A DNA stretch of 43,550 nucleotides from the NCBI GenBank assembly GCA_002842925.1, contig PHEL01000003.1, positions 1 to 43,550 of the forward strand, given 5' to 3'. The notes under the pieces are model-generated. The model did no database searches. It was not told the DNA's origin and saw nothing but the letters and a program-made list of their open reading frames with translations. Every line of letters starts with the position of its first letter. The first letter of the stretch is position 1. This stretch comes from Alphaproteobacteria bacterium HGW-Alphaproteobacteria-14. GTDB taxonomy: Bacteria; Pseudomonadota; Alphaproteobacteria; Sphingomonadales; Sphingomonadaceae. Both the position numbers and the translations under genes were made by a program. Shown here piece after piece: positions 1-10,402 of the stretch.

Positions 1-477
1 CAGGCTCCAGCCGATCAACACCACCTTGCGCCCGTGGCGCGCGTGCAGATCAAGCAGCCGCGCCTCCAACAGTTCAAATCGCTGTTGATCCGGCCCCCAA
101 TTGCGGCCCTGCCCCCAGCGTTTGGCAACGTGGCCTGCCGCCTCAAGCTGCCGCGCGAGATAGCGCATCCGGCCCGGACGCGTGCCGAAACCGGGTAGGA
201 TCATCGCCGTCTGCGGGTTGGCGCTGGGCGCGATTTCCAGTGTGCGCCGGGGGCGGCGCAGCGGTTCAAGCAGGATGTCAGCCTCTGCCAGCATCCGCAC
301 CAGCCGCGGCTTGCCCGCTTCGTGTTCTTCCGGAATGACTTCACGCGCCAGCGCCACGCGCCGTGCAAAGGCGCTGGCCGCATAGGCCTCCCGCGCTTCA
401 GCCCGGACAGCAACGGCGGCTGCCACCCACGGGCCGGGAAGGCGAGGCATTTCAGGAACGAAGCGCAAAGGAGCCAT
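1..477 (-). CDS. alpha/beta-hydrolase family protein, N-terminal part (runs off window)
   Basis: This frame is open from an ATG at 477 to base 1 without a stop, giving 159 codons. The ORF track missed it because it has no stop in the window. The translation has the N-terminal features of a lipase-like alpha/beta hydrolase. An LPGFGTRPG loop lies about residue 100, where the oxyanion-hole loop would be. The last residues, KVVLIGWSL, are the strand and the start of the nucleophile elbow (G-W-S-L), so the catalytic serine is the second-last residue before the edge. The gene is divergent from uvrB, with a short shared upstream region. Its substrate cannot be told. I am fairly sure of the fold but not of the exact family; the listed minus-strand ORF at 201-524 is a shadow of this gene. 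Confidence 0.72.
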   Translation of the reverse strand, partial: MAPLRFVPEMPRLPGPWVAAAVAVRAEAREAYAASAFARRVALAREVIPEEHEAGKPRLVRMLAEADILLEPLRRPRRTLEIAPSANPQTAMILPGFGTRPGRMRYLARQLEAAGHVAKRWGQGRNWGPDQQRFELLEARLLDLHARHGRKVVLIGWSL

Positions 478-613
478 AAGCGCGGTAAAGCCACGCGGCG
501 GATGAACCTTCGCTGAAATGTCACAATTCATCCGCGTCGACCCTTCAAAATTGCGCACGCGCCCAGCCGCGCGGCCCTTCACAACCGCCGCGCAACGCCG
601 CATATGGCGATGC

Positions 614-2836
<2,223 letters not shown>

Positions 2837-2888
2837 GCTGTCGTCATCTTGATTGACGCAACTTCAATTTGATGATACTTCCTTCAGA

Positions 2889-3410
2889 ATGAAGTGGACC
2901 CCCAAACACGCCGAGACGTTGCCATTCAGTCGGACAAACGTCGCCGCCGCCATTGGCATGCCAAAAACGAAGGTTGCAAACTGGATTGATCGCAATCGGC
3001 TCTGGCAGACCCAACGACACAGCTACTATCGTCTCAGCGATATTTTCGACCTTGCCGGTTTTGCCGCGCTGCGTGTCGTCGGAATCGCTGAAAGAGATTG
3101 TGCGCGCTACGTCTACAACTTCGGTTTCTTTAGAGCCTTTCTTCACGGTCAGCAAATCGCTCAATTCTCCTTTCGGGACGGTCAATTAGAATTTGGTTCA
3201 TACAATCAATCCGCTGCAATATCGATCGTCCTCAATATGCGAACGATTGGCCATGAAGTCTTCCAACGGATTGGCGAAGGCGCACTGCGCCAACCATTAG
3301 ACTGGCCTGACGGAACCTTCGAAAGCTTCAAGAAACTTTACATCAAGGCAGTCGAGATTGATCGACTCGATTGTGGGTCAATTAAGGTTTTCGAAGAGTC
3401 AGAGCCATGA
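2889..3410 (+). CDS. putative winged-HTH (MerR-like) DNA-binding protein coupled to higBA
   Basis: This 173-aa protein has an N-terminal segment that reads like a winged helix: a helix-turn-helix FSRTNVAAAIGMPKTKVANW, then a wing-like RHSYYRLSDI stretch. I see no confident family beyond that, and the C-terminal 100 residues are unrecognised. The track starts it at a TTG (2853); the first in-frame ATG at 2889 is preferred, although neither has a strong Shine-Dalgarno sequence. Its stop overlaps the higB start by four bases (ATGA), so it is probably the first gene of a three-gene operon with higB and higA. Base composition is visibly more AT-rich than the surrounding housekeeping genes, which suggests acquisition. 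A role in regulating or assisting the toxin-antitoxin pair is inference from position only. Confidence 0.7.
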   Translation: MKWTPKHAETLPFSRTNVAAAIGMPKTKVANWIDRNRLWQTQRHSYYRLSDIFDLAGFAALRVVGIAERDCARYVYNFGFFRAFLHGQQIAQFSFRDGQLEFGSYNQSAAISIVLNMRTIGHEVFQRIGEGALRQPLDWPDGTFESFKKLYIKAVEIDRLDCGSIKVFEESEP

Positions 3411-3688
3411 TCAACTCCTTCGCCGACACCGAAACCGAATGCATCTGGCAGGGCAAACGCAGCCGCAAACTGCCTGCCGACATTCAACAGCGCGCGCTGG
3501 CGAAGCTCAACATGATTGACGCCGCCGAGACCCTCGACGATCTCAAGCTGCCGCACAGCAACCGTCTGCATGATCTGAAAGACGACCGCGCCGGTCAGCA
3601 TTCCATTTCAATTACCATGAAATGGCGTATATGTTTCCGCTGGAACAACGGAAATGCTTACGATGTCGAAATCGTCGACTACCACTGA
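3407..3688 (+). CDS. higB: HigB-type toxin (RelE/ParE fold mRNA interferase)
   Basis: HigB toxins are small RelE-fold ribonucleases that cut mRNA at the ribosome and are neutralised by HigA. The 93-aa length and the pattern fit the family closely: MINSFADTETE start, a central RALAKLNMIDAA helix, then DRAGQHSISI and WRICFRW strands, ending in the family-typical YDVEIVDYH. The toxin precedes the antitoxin, as is usual for higBA and opposite to most type II systems. The start overlaps the upstream HTH gene by four bases and the end overlaps higA by 26 bases, so all three are likely translated from one message. Family assignment is by recognised motifs; toxicity has not been shown here. Confidence 0.93.
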   Translation: MINSFADTETECIWQGKRSRKLPADIQQRALAKLNMIDAAETLDDLKLPHSNRLHDLKDDRAGQHSISITMKWRICFRWNNGNAYDVEIVDYH

Positions 3689-3983
3689 CACCTCGGATTG
3701 GCTGCACATCCCGCACGCGGGCGAGATGCTGGTTACGGAGTTCATGGAGCCTCTGAAGCTCGATACTCTCGCCTTGGCCAGCGCCATCGCGGTTGAGCCT
3801 GCGCGCCTGCAAGCGATGATCGACGGCAAGGCGCGGGTCGACGGCGAACTCGACCTGCGCCTGTCGCGTTATTTCCGCATGTCAGAGGGTTTTTTCCTGC
3901 GGCTTCAGACCAGCGCAGAACTGCGCACCGCCAAACGCGCTCTCAATGGCGAGTTGGACCGCATCCAACCCCGCGCCGCCTAA
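3663..3983 (+). CDS. higA: HigA-type XRE-family antitoxin
   Basis: HigA binds and blocks HigB and usually represses its own promoter through an XRE helix-turn-helix. This 106-aa protein shows the family layout: IPHAGEMLVTEFMEPLKL at the start of the domain, then the HTH region (LALASAIAVEPARLQAMI), and a C-terminal RMSEGFFLRLQ dimerisation stretch. Two in-frame ATGs exist, at 3654 and 3663. The second is chosen because GGAA lies at a suitable distance upstream of it. The gene overlaps higB by 26 bases. Autoregulation would act on a promoter upstream of 2889, since no room exists between the three genes; this is inference. Confidence 0.9.
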   Translation: MSKSSTTTDTSDWLHIPHAGEMLVTEFMEPLKLDTLALASAIAVEPARLQAMIDGKARVDGELDLRLSRYFRMSEGFFLRLQTSAELRTAKRALNGELDRIQPRAA

Positions 3984-4032
3984 CCGCCCCCGCACTTGAA
4001 CCGCGCGGCCAAGCCTGCCACTCATTGCGGCC

Positions 4033-5541
4033 ATGAAACATTCGCTCCCATTGCGCCTTGCTGCGCTCTCGCTCGCCGCAATTGCCTTGCCCGCCGCTGC
4101 GCAGGATGCGCCTGCTGCCAAGCCCGCCGCGTCCACCCCGACACTGGCGCCGCAGGTCAAAACCCGCGATCTTTCGGGCACCTTCGGCGGGCAGCGCGTG
4201 GCCTATCGCGCTACTATTGCCGACACGATCCTCAGCGACGACGATGGCAAACCCGAAGCTGTCATCGTCACCACGTCCTACGTCAAAACCCCCGCTGATC
4301 CGTCGCGCCCTGTGTTCTTCATCTATAATGGCGGGCCGGGGTCGGGATCGGTGTGGTTGCAGATGGGGGCCTTCGGGCCGAAGCGGGTGGCGATCCCGTC
4401 TGACGCGCGCGATGATGGCGCGCCGCCCTATCCGTTGCTTGATAACCCCGACAGCCTGCTCGATGTCGCTGATCTGGTGTTCATCGATCCGCCGGGCACG
4501 GGCTTCAGCTATCTGACGCAGGGCACCGATCCCAAGAAATACTACGGGTTGAAACAGGATGGCCGCGCGGTGGCCGAGGTTATCCGCCTCTGGCTCAATG
4601 ATAATGGCCGCTGGAACAGCCCCAAATATATCGGCGGAGAAAGTTATGGTACCAGCCGCACCGCTATGGTGGTGGACGAGCTGGAAGGCGGCACCTTCAA
4701 CGACGTCGGCCTCAACGGATTGATCCTGATCTCCACCATCCTCGATTTTGCCGGGCGTGAACCGACACCAGGCAACGAAATGGCCTATATCGTCACCCTG
4801 CCCAGCATGGCGACGGCGGCCTGGTTTCACGGCAAGGTGCAGGCGCCATCGGCAGAAGCCATCGCCGAAGAAGCGCGCCGGTTCGCGATCGGGCCGTTCG
4901 CCTCGGCGCTGCTCAAAGGGCAGGATCTGCCCGCAGACGAACGCGCCGCCGTGCGCCGGGAACTGGCGCGGCTTACGGGCCTTTCCGAAACCTATCTGGA
5001 ACAGGCCAACCTGCGCGTCACCGATCAGCGGTTCTACAAGGAACTGCTGCGCGACCGGGGGCAGACCATCGGGCGACTGGATTCGCGCTATACTGGCATG
5101 GATTACGACAGCGCCGGGGAAACGCCCGATAATGATCCCAGCTTTTACGGGATCGACGCCGGCTACACCGCCGCGATCAATGTCTGGGCGCGCGAAAGTC
5201 TCGGCTATCAGACGACCCGCGAATACCAGTCGATCGGTCGCGAACCGGGGCAGAACTGGGACTGGAGCCTGGGCGGACGGGGGCGCAGTGCATACCTCAA
5301 CGTTGCGCCGCTGATCGGGCAGGCGATGCGGCAGAACAGCGGACTGCGATTGTTCAATGCGCAAGGATACTACGATTTCGCCACGCCGTTCTTTGGCGCG
5401 GAATATTCGCTGAAACGCACCGGCATTCCGCAGGATCGGATCACCTGGGCCTATTATGATGCGGGTCACATGATGTATATTCGCGATGAAGACCGCGCGA
5501 AGCTGTCCGCCGATATCCGCGCCTTTATCCGGGCGCGGTGA
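4033..5541 (+). CDS. exported serine carboxypeptidase-like protein (peptidase family S10)
   Basis: This 502-aa protein begins with a signal peptide (MKHSLPLRLAALSLAAIALPAAAQ) and should act in the periplasm or outside. The mature part follows the S10 carboxypeptidase plan. FIYNGGPGSGS forms the oxyanion region, GGESYG carries the nucleophile Ser204, YYDFATPF carries the probable Asp448, and YDAGHMMY carries the probable His479, so the triad is complete and in the right order. Bacterial members of this family are common in sphingomonads and xanthomonads, but their substrates are mostly unknown; peptide scavenging is the simplest guess. It is followed with a one-base overlap by a small lipoprotein gene, so the two may work together. 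No clear ribosome-binding site is visible before the ATG. Confidence 0.9.
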   Translation: MKHSLPLRLAALSLAAIALPAAAQDAPAAKPAASTPTLAPQVKTRDLSGTFGGQRVAYRATIADTILSDDDGKPEAVIVTTSYVKTPADPSRPVFFIYNGGPGSGSVWLQMGAFGPKRVAIPSDARDDGAPPYPLLDNPDSLLDVADLVFIDPPGTGFSYLTQGTDPKKYYGLKQDGRAVAEVIRLWLNDNGRWNSPKYIGGESYGTSRTAMVVDELEGGTFNDVGLNGLILISTILDFAGREPTPGNEMAYIVTLPSMATAAWFHGKVQAPSAEAIAEEARRFAIGPFASALLKGQDLPADERAAVRRELARLTGLSETYLEQANLRVTDQRFYKELLRDRGQTIGRLDSRYTGMDYDSAGETPDNDPSFYGIDAGYTAAINVWARESLGYQTTREYQSIGREPGQNWDWSLGGRGRSAYLNVAPLIGQAMRQNSGLRLFNAQGYYDFATPFFGAEYSLKRTGIPQDRITWAYYDAGHMMYIRDEDRAKLSADIRAFIRAR

Positions 5542-6107
5542 TGGGGGTGCGCAAACCCGCCTTGGCCGCTGCGCTGATAGCTGCACTGGCACTGCCCGCG
5601 TGCAAGCCGCCGCCGACCGATGCGGCGGTGGCGCGCGCGGCGATCATGCCGGATGCTGGTGGGCCATCCACCCCGCTGCCTTCCCCCGATACCACCGATG
5701 CGGTTTGGGCGCAGAGCAGTGACCCCATGCGGCTGGTTTACGGCGTGCCGGGGGAGCCGGTGCTGCTGGCGCTGGAATGCATCGGGGCCGAAACGCCCGC
5801 TGCCAAGCTGCGGATCACCCGCCATGCTCCGGCTGATAGCGGTGCGGGGGCGCTGCTGGCGCTGATCGGCAATGGCCGGATCGGGCGCTTCCCGGTCGAT
5901 GCGACACCGCGCGGGGACAGGCTGATTTGGCAGGGCGATGTTCCCGCAAGCGCGCCCGGCTGGGATGCCTTCAAGGGGCCGCGTGAAGCCACCGCCACCG
6001 TTCCCGGCGCGGGGCTGGTGCGGCTTAATCCAAGCCTGCTGCCGCTGGCGCTGGTAAAGGCGTGCCGGGGGATTGATCGGCCAGATCAATCAGCAGATCC
6101 TGCGTGA
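5541..6107 (+). CDS. small hypothetical lipoprotein
   Basis: The ATG at 5541 shares its first base with the stop of the S10 peptidase gene, which indicates translational coupling. The 188-aa product starts with a signal sequence that ends in a lipobox, ALPAC, so it is probably lipid-anchored. The rest is proline- and alanine-rich near the anchor, followed by a compact region with no family I can name. The 3' end overlaps the convergent dsbD coding sequence by 83 bases, so about the last 27 codons are also read on the other strand. Because both frames look natural up to their stops, I keep both, but the C-terminus of this protein may be less constrained than the rest. Confidence 0.75.
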   Translation: MGVRKPALAAALIAALALPACKPPPTDAAVARAAIMPDAGGPSTPLPSPDTTDAVWAQSSDPMRLVYGVPGEPVLLALECIGAETPAAKLRITRHAPADSGAGALLALIGNGRIGRFPVDATPRGDRLIWQGDVPASAPGWDAFKGPREATATVPGAGLVRLNPSLLPLALVKACRGIDRPDQSADPA

Positions 6108-8148
6108 ATACCTGCGGCAATTGCTGCGGCGCTGAAGCTCCCGGCGCATACCACAGGTAAAGCGGGACGCCTGCCACGCCCTGCTGCGTCAGGAACGCGG
6201 TGATCGCTTCGTCGCGCACTGTCCAATCGCCCACCATCGTCACCACGCCCGCCGCTGCAAAGGCATCGCGCACCGCTTCGCGTTCGATCGCGACGCTTTC
6301 ATTGACCTTGCAGGTCACGCACCAATCGGCGGTGAACCACACGAATACCGGCTTGCCCGATGCGCGCGCCTGTGCCAGCGCCGCGCGGCTGAAAGGGGCG
6401 GGATTGTGGATGCTTTCCGCAACCTCCTTGCCCTTGGCCGCGTAGGTCGATGGCAGGGCAATCGCGGCCACCACAAGAAACGGCGCGGCGATCAGGCCGA
6501 ATGCAGGCCAAGCCATCTTGCCGCTACGCTGGAGCCGCCCGACCACCGACAGCGCGATCATCACGCCCAGCACCAGCAGCAGCGCGATCAGCGCAAACGG
6601 CCGCCCGCCGACCTGCGCGGTCAGCCACACCAGCGCCAGCGCGGTCAGCCCCATCGGGATCGCCATGATCCGCCGGAACCGCTCCATCCACGGCCCCGGC
6701 CTCGGCAGCATCCGCCGCAGCGCCGGAATGAAGCCGAGCAACAGGAACGGCAGCGCCAGCCCCAGCCCCAGCAATGCAAACAGCAGCAGCGCCTGGCCCA
6801 CCGGTAACAACAGCGCCGCGCCCAAAGCGGCCGCCATGAACGGGCCGGTGCAGGGCGTGGCGACAAAAGCGGCGAGCAACCCGGTGGCAAACGCGCCCGA
6901 TGGCTCACCGCCGCCGGTAACAGGCAATGCGGGCAGTTCGAACACCCCGGCGAAGTTCGCCGTGATCACCGCCGCCAGCACCAACAGCGCGACCACCACG
7001 CCCGGTTCCTGCAATTGGAACGCCCAGCCAACCTGCTCGCCCGCCGCGCGCAAGGCCAGCATCACGCCGCCCAAGGCAAGGCTGGCAAGCACCACGCCTG
7101 CGGTATAGGCCAGCCCTTCGGCGCGCGCGTGCGCCTCACTGCCACCTGCACGCACGAGGCTCAGCGCCTTGAGGCTCAGGATCGGGAACACGCAAGGCAT
7201 GATGTTGAGGAGCAGGCCGCCCGCCAGCGCGCCCAGCACCAGCGTCCACAACGGCGGGATCAGCGCGCCTTGCGGCCCGGCGACCAGATCGCCGCCGCTC
7301 GGCACGTCGCCGGGGATCGCGCCAAACTCCACCCCCGCACCCGCGTCAAACGCCAGAATGCCGCCGACCGCGCTCGGCGTATCGGGGCGGTAATCGGCCA
7401 GCGGAATCTCCACCGTCAGCATATCGCCCGCGCGGCGGAAGGTCTGCGAGGCGGCGTAATCGACCAGATTGGCGTTGCTGATGAACACGTGCGGATCATT
7501 GAGCGCTACGCTCGCGGGCAAGGGGATTGCCAGCCGCAAGGCGCTGCGCGTGATCGCGAAATCCACTCCGGCGGCCAGCGGCGGCGTCACCTGCGTCCGC
7601 CACCGCGCGAAATCACCGCCAAGGCGCGTATCAAGCAGTGCGTCCTGCGGCACGCAGATCTTGTCGGTGCAGGCGAGGTATTCGACATGACCAGTAATTG
7701 GGCCGGTGATGCGCGGCAGGGCGCCGACATCCGCGCCCGGCGGCACAATCACCGGCACCAGCACGGCATAAGTGCCTTCATATATGTGGTTCATCAGCCC
7801 GCTGATCGTCAGCCGCAGCGGCACCGGATAGCGCGCCTCTCCCACCTGCCAGCCGGCGGGCAGATCAAGCGTCAGCTTCATCCCCTGCCCCGCATCACCG
7901 GGGTTTGACCAATATCCGTGCCATTCGTGCGCTCTGGGCGTGAAGCGCAGCGCCAGCATCCATTCCTTGCCCGCTACAGGCGCACCATCGGCAAACAGCG
8001 TCACCGCGATATTCTGATCGCCATAGAGCGCCCGGCGCTCCGGTTGCTGCGCATGGGCCACCCCCGCCAGCATCACACTTGCGATCAGCGCAAGCGCCCA
8101 TGCAGCGAATTGACGAACGGAAAGCAGGAAGGTTCTTGCGCGGGACAC
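6025..8148 (-). CDS. dsbD: protein-disulfide reductase, DsbD/ScsB type
   Basis: This integral inner-membrane protein carries electrons from cytoplasmic thioredoxin to periplasmic thiol proteins. Three parts are visible in the 707 aa. An exported N-terminal domain follows a signal peptide ending AHAQ, with a Cys160/Cys165 pair. A polytopic CcdA-like core holds the two membrane cysteines in MPCVFP and TPCTGPF. A C-terminal thioredoxin-fold domain has WCVTC (Cys610, Cys613). The N-terminal domain is longer than in E. coli DsbD and fits the ScsB-like variety. The track starts it at 8448, but that reads through the opposite-strand ubi gene. A GTG at 8148 with AGAGGG seven bases upstream and an immediate signal peptide is a much better start. 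The gene is divergent from the monooxygenase gene by 49 bases. Confidence 0.93.
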   Translation of the reverse strand: MSRARTFLLSVRQFAAWALALIASVMLAGVAHAQQPERRALYGDQNIAVTLFADGAPVAGKEWMLALRFTPRAHEWHGYWSNPGDAGQGMKLTLDLPAGWQVGEARYPVPLRLTISGLMNHIYEGTYAVLVPVIVPPGADVGALPRITGPITGHVEYLACTDKICVPQDALLDTRLGGDFARWRTQVTPPLAAGVDFAITRSALRLAIPLPASVALNDPHVFISNANLVDYAASQTFRRAGDMLTVEIPLADYRPDTPSAVGGILAFDAGAGVEFGAIPGDVPSGGDLVAGPQGALIPPLWTLVLGALAGGLLLNIMPCVFPILSLKALSLVRAGGSEAHARAEGLAYTAGVVLASLALGGVMLALRAAGEQVGWAFQLQEPGVVVALLVLAAVITANFAGVFELPALPVTGGGEPSGAFATGLLAAFVATPCTGPFMAAALGAALLLPVGQALLLFALLGLGLALPFLLLGFIPALRRMLPRPGPWMERFRRIMAIPMGLTALALVWLTAQVGGRPFALIALLLVLGVMIALSVVGRLQRSGKMAWPAFGLIAAPFLVVAAIALPSTYAAKGKEVAESIHNPAPFSRAALAQARASGKPVFVWFTADWCVTCKVNESVAIEREAVRDAFAAAGVVTMVGDWTVRDEAITAFLTQQGVAGVPLYLWYAPGASAPQQLPQVFTQDLLIDLADQSPGTPLPAPAAAGLD

Positions 8149-8197
8149 AGCCAACCCTCTAGGCTGCGCGCGCAATCTTCGCAATCGGAGCGAACCT
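8149..8197. promoter_or_regulatory. divergent promoter region between dsbD and the ubi monooxygenase gene
   Basis: Only 49 bases separate two divergent GTG starts. They hold the ribosome-binding sites of both genes (AGAGGG for dsbD on the minus strand and CGGAG for the monooxygenase). Promoters must overlap here or lie inside the opposing coding regions. I see no convincing -35/-10 pair. Confidence 0.4.
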
Positions 8198-9424
8198 GTG
8201 ACCAAGCCTGAAAATGAAACCCGCGACCTCGTGATCCTTGGGGGAGGCTTGGGCGGGATGACGATGGCGCTCGCCGCCGCGACAAAGGGCTTGTCGAGCC
8301 ACGTGATCGACCGCGCCGACCCGGCGGAACTGACCGCCGAAGGGTTTGACGACCGCGCCACCGCGATTTCCACCGCCAGTTGGCATCTGTTCGAAAATAT
8401 CGGGATCGCCGATGGCCTTGACCAATTCGCCTGCGACATCGCCAGCATTGCAGTGACCGATCAGAACAAGCCCGGCAGGCTGGATTTCGAACCCGGCCCC
8501 GACGGTGGCACGTTGGGGCGGATGCTGCCCAACCGGCGGCTGAGGCTCGCGCTGTTCGAAGCCGCCGCGAAGGAACCGCTGATCCACTGGACCGCCAAGG
8601 CCAACGTCACTCAACGCCAGCGCGGCGAATATGGCGTCGCCGCCGTGCTGGCTGACGGCACCGGATTGAAGGGCCGGTTGATGATCGCTGCCGAGGGCCG
8701 CCAATCGCCGACGCGCGATTCTGCGGGCATCACCATCGCCAAGTGGGATTACAACCATCGCGCGATCATCGCCGGGCTGACCCATGAACAGCCGCATGAC
8801 AATGTCGCGTGGGAAATCTTCTACCCCGCCGGGCCGTTTGCGCTGTTGCCGATGAATGATGACGCCGACGGCACCCACCGATCATCGCTGGTGTGGACCG
8901 TATCCGAGGCCGATGGCGCGGGCGTGATGAAGCTGGGCGACCGGGCGTTTCTGGCCGAGGTGGAAAAACGGATGGGAGGAGTGCTGGGCAAGGTGCTCAG
9001 CGTCGGAGCGCGATCATCCTACCCGCTCGGCTTCCACCACACGGCCAAGATCACGGCACAGCGGCTCGCGCTGATTGGCGATGCGGCGCATGGCATTCAC
9101 CCGATTGCCGGGCAGGGATTGAACCTTGGCCTGAGAGACGTGGGCGCGCTGGCCGAAGTGCTGGGCGAAGGCGCGCGGCTCGGCCTTGATCCGGGCGATC
9201 CCGAATTGCTCAAACGGTATGAAAACTGGCGCGGGCTTGATAGCTTCATGGTGGCGCTGGCAACCGATGGGCTGACGCGGCTGTTCGGAGTGCCGGGCAA
9301 GACCGCATCGGCGGTGCGGCGGCTGGGCATGGCAGCGGTGCAGCGCAGCCCGATGCTCAAAGGCTTTTTCATGGACGAAGCGCGGGGTGTTTCCGGGAAT
9401 TTGCCAAAAATGTTGAGGGGTTAA
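8198..9424 (+). CDS. UbiH/UbiF/COQ6-family FAD-dependent monooxygenase
   Basis: This 408-aa flavoprotein belongs to the aromatic hydroxylases that add the ring hydroxyl groups during ubiquinone synthesis. The N-terminal dinucleotide-binding fold shows LVILGGGLGGM, the middle has the RLALFEAA region that follows the substrate strand, and the C-terminal FAD motif is GDAAHGIHPIAGQGLN, typical of ubiquinone hydroxylases. Ubiquinone is the standard quinone of alphaproteobacteria. Which ring position is hydroxylated cannot be decided from sequence alone because alphaproteobacteria use variable sets (UbiL, UbiM, UbiH, UbiF). The start is a GTG at 8198 with CGGAG seven bases upstream. Confidence 0.9.
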   Translation: MTKPENETRDLVILGGGLGGMTMALAAATKGLSSHVIDRADPAELTAEGFDDRATAISTASWHLFENIGIADGLDQFACDIASIAVTDQNKPGRLDFEPGPDGGTLGRMLPNRRLRLALFEAAAKEPLIHWTAKANVTQRQRGEYGVAAVLADGTGLKGRLMIAAEGRQSPTRDSAGITIAKWDYNHRAIIAGLTHEQPHDNVAWEIFYPAGPFALLPMNDDADGTHRSSLVWTVSEADGAGVMKLGDRAFLAEVEKRMGGVLGKVLSVGARSSYPLGFHHTAKITAQRLALIGDAAHGIHPIAGQGLNLGLRDVGALAEVLGEGARLGLDPGDPELLKRYENWRGLDSFMVALATDGLTRLFGVPGKTASAVRRLGMAAVQRSPMLKGFFMDEARGVSGNLPKMLRG

Positions 9425-9436
9425 TAGGCCCTGCCC

Positions 9437-10369
9437 CTAGGGCATAACAAACGGGCTATTCAACTGCCGCACCGGATTGCCCGCCCCATCGCGCAGGCCG
9501 CGCTGATCGAGCACGGCGGCGGTTTCGATCACTTCCAGCGCTTCCATCGCCTTGCGAAAGCGTTCGGCATCGGCAATCCATGTCTCGGCCTTGTCCGCGC
9601 CGGGCATGCCCTTCACTTCATCGATCGCGTTCTGATAACGGCCCTGCTCCAGCGCCCAGCGCGCACGTTCCAGCCGCCTTTTCGGCTCTGGTGAAGGGGT
9701 GCTTTCGCGCCGGAACACGAATAACTGACTCAATTCGCGCTGGAACGAGGCCCAGGATGGCCCATCGTTGCTTTCACGCAGCTGCGGCCCCAACCCTTCA
9801 AGCCGCGCAACCAGCCCATCAAGCCGGATCGGATTACGCGAAAATTCGATGATGGTGGCCACCGCATTGGGCCATTGATCGCCAAAGCGCAGCCGCAGCT
9901 GATCGGCAAGGTATCCCAGTTCCGCTCCGCGTTCGACCGCGCGGCGGGTGGCAAAGGCGATCAGCAGGCTTTCGGCGCGCGCGGCGTTGCCTGCGGCGGC
10001 TTGCGCCTGCAGATCAAGTTGGGTCAGGCGCTGTTCGGCAGCGGCGAGGCGTTGATCCAGCCCGCCTTGCTGTTCGGCCACGCGCTCCACCGCCTGTTCG
10101 GCCTTGGTTGCATCCTCCAGCGCGGCAAGCCTGCCCGGTAACTCAGCGCTTGGGCCAGAACTTGGGCCAGTTGTGGGTGCCGGATCTGCGGCAATCTGGG
10201 TCGCCGCGTCAGGCGCATCGGCGCGTTCCGGCTGGAAATGGCGCCACATGACCCACCCGACCAGTGCTCCACCCAGAATGAACGCGAACAACGCGGCAAG
10301 CATGATGCCGCGCCCGGACGAAGGCTTCCGGTGGTTTCCATATTGTGATGCGACAGGTTGTGATGCCAT
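9437..10369 (-). CDS. Mic60/mitofilin-like inner-membrane protein
   Basis: This 310-aa protein has a short cytoplasmic head, one transmembrane helix (about residues 22-42, IMLAALFAFILGGALVGWVM), a Pro/Ala linker, a coiled coil (about 75-130, rich in Ala, Glu and Gln), and a helical C-terminal domain. This is the layout of alphaproteobacterial Mic60, the bacterial relative of the mitochondrial crista-junction protein, which often sits next to hemD. It follows hemD by 33 bases on the same strand, so it is the third gene of a hemC-hemD-mic60 operon. The function would be shaping the inner membrane and contacting outer-membrane partners. Assignment rests on architecture and neighbourhood, since the sequence is low in complexity. 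Confidence 0.75.
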   Translation of the reverse strand: MASQPVASQYGNHRKPSSGRGIMLAALFAFILGGALVGWVMWRHFQPERADAPDAATQIAADPAPTTGPSSGPSAELPGRLAALEDATKAEQAVERVAEQQGGLDQRLAAAEQRLTQLDLQAQAAAGNAARAESLLIAFATRRAVERGAELGYLADQLRLRFGDQWPNAVATIIEFSRNPIRLDGLVARLEGLGPQLRESNDGPSWASFQRELSQLFVFRRESTPSPEPKRRLERARWALEQGRYQNAIDEVKGMPGADKAETWIADAERFRKAMEALEVIETAAVLDQRGLRDGAGNPVRQLNSPFVMP

Positions 10370-10402
10370 TATGATCCGCTTCTTGCGACCCTGCTTGCCC
10401 GC

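Noticed and set aside
3943-5592. 549-aa minus-strand ORF
   Set aside because: It is the mirror of the S10 peptidase gene; its protein is rich in Arg, His and Gly with no motif, as expected from a shadow in high-GC DNA.
9428-9443. GCCCT/AGGGC inverted repeat between the ubi gene and mic60 as a terminator
   Set aside because: Only five base pairs, overlapping the mic60 stop and with no uridine run, so too weak to list as a feature.
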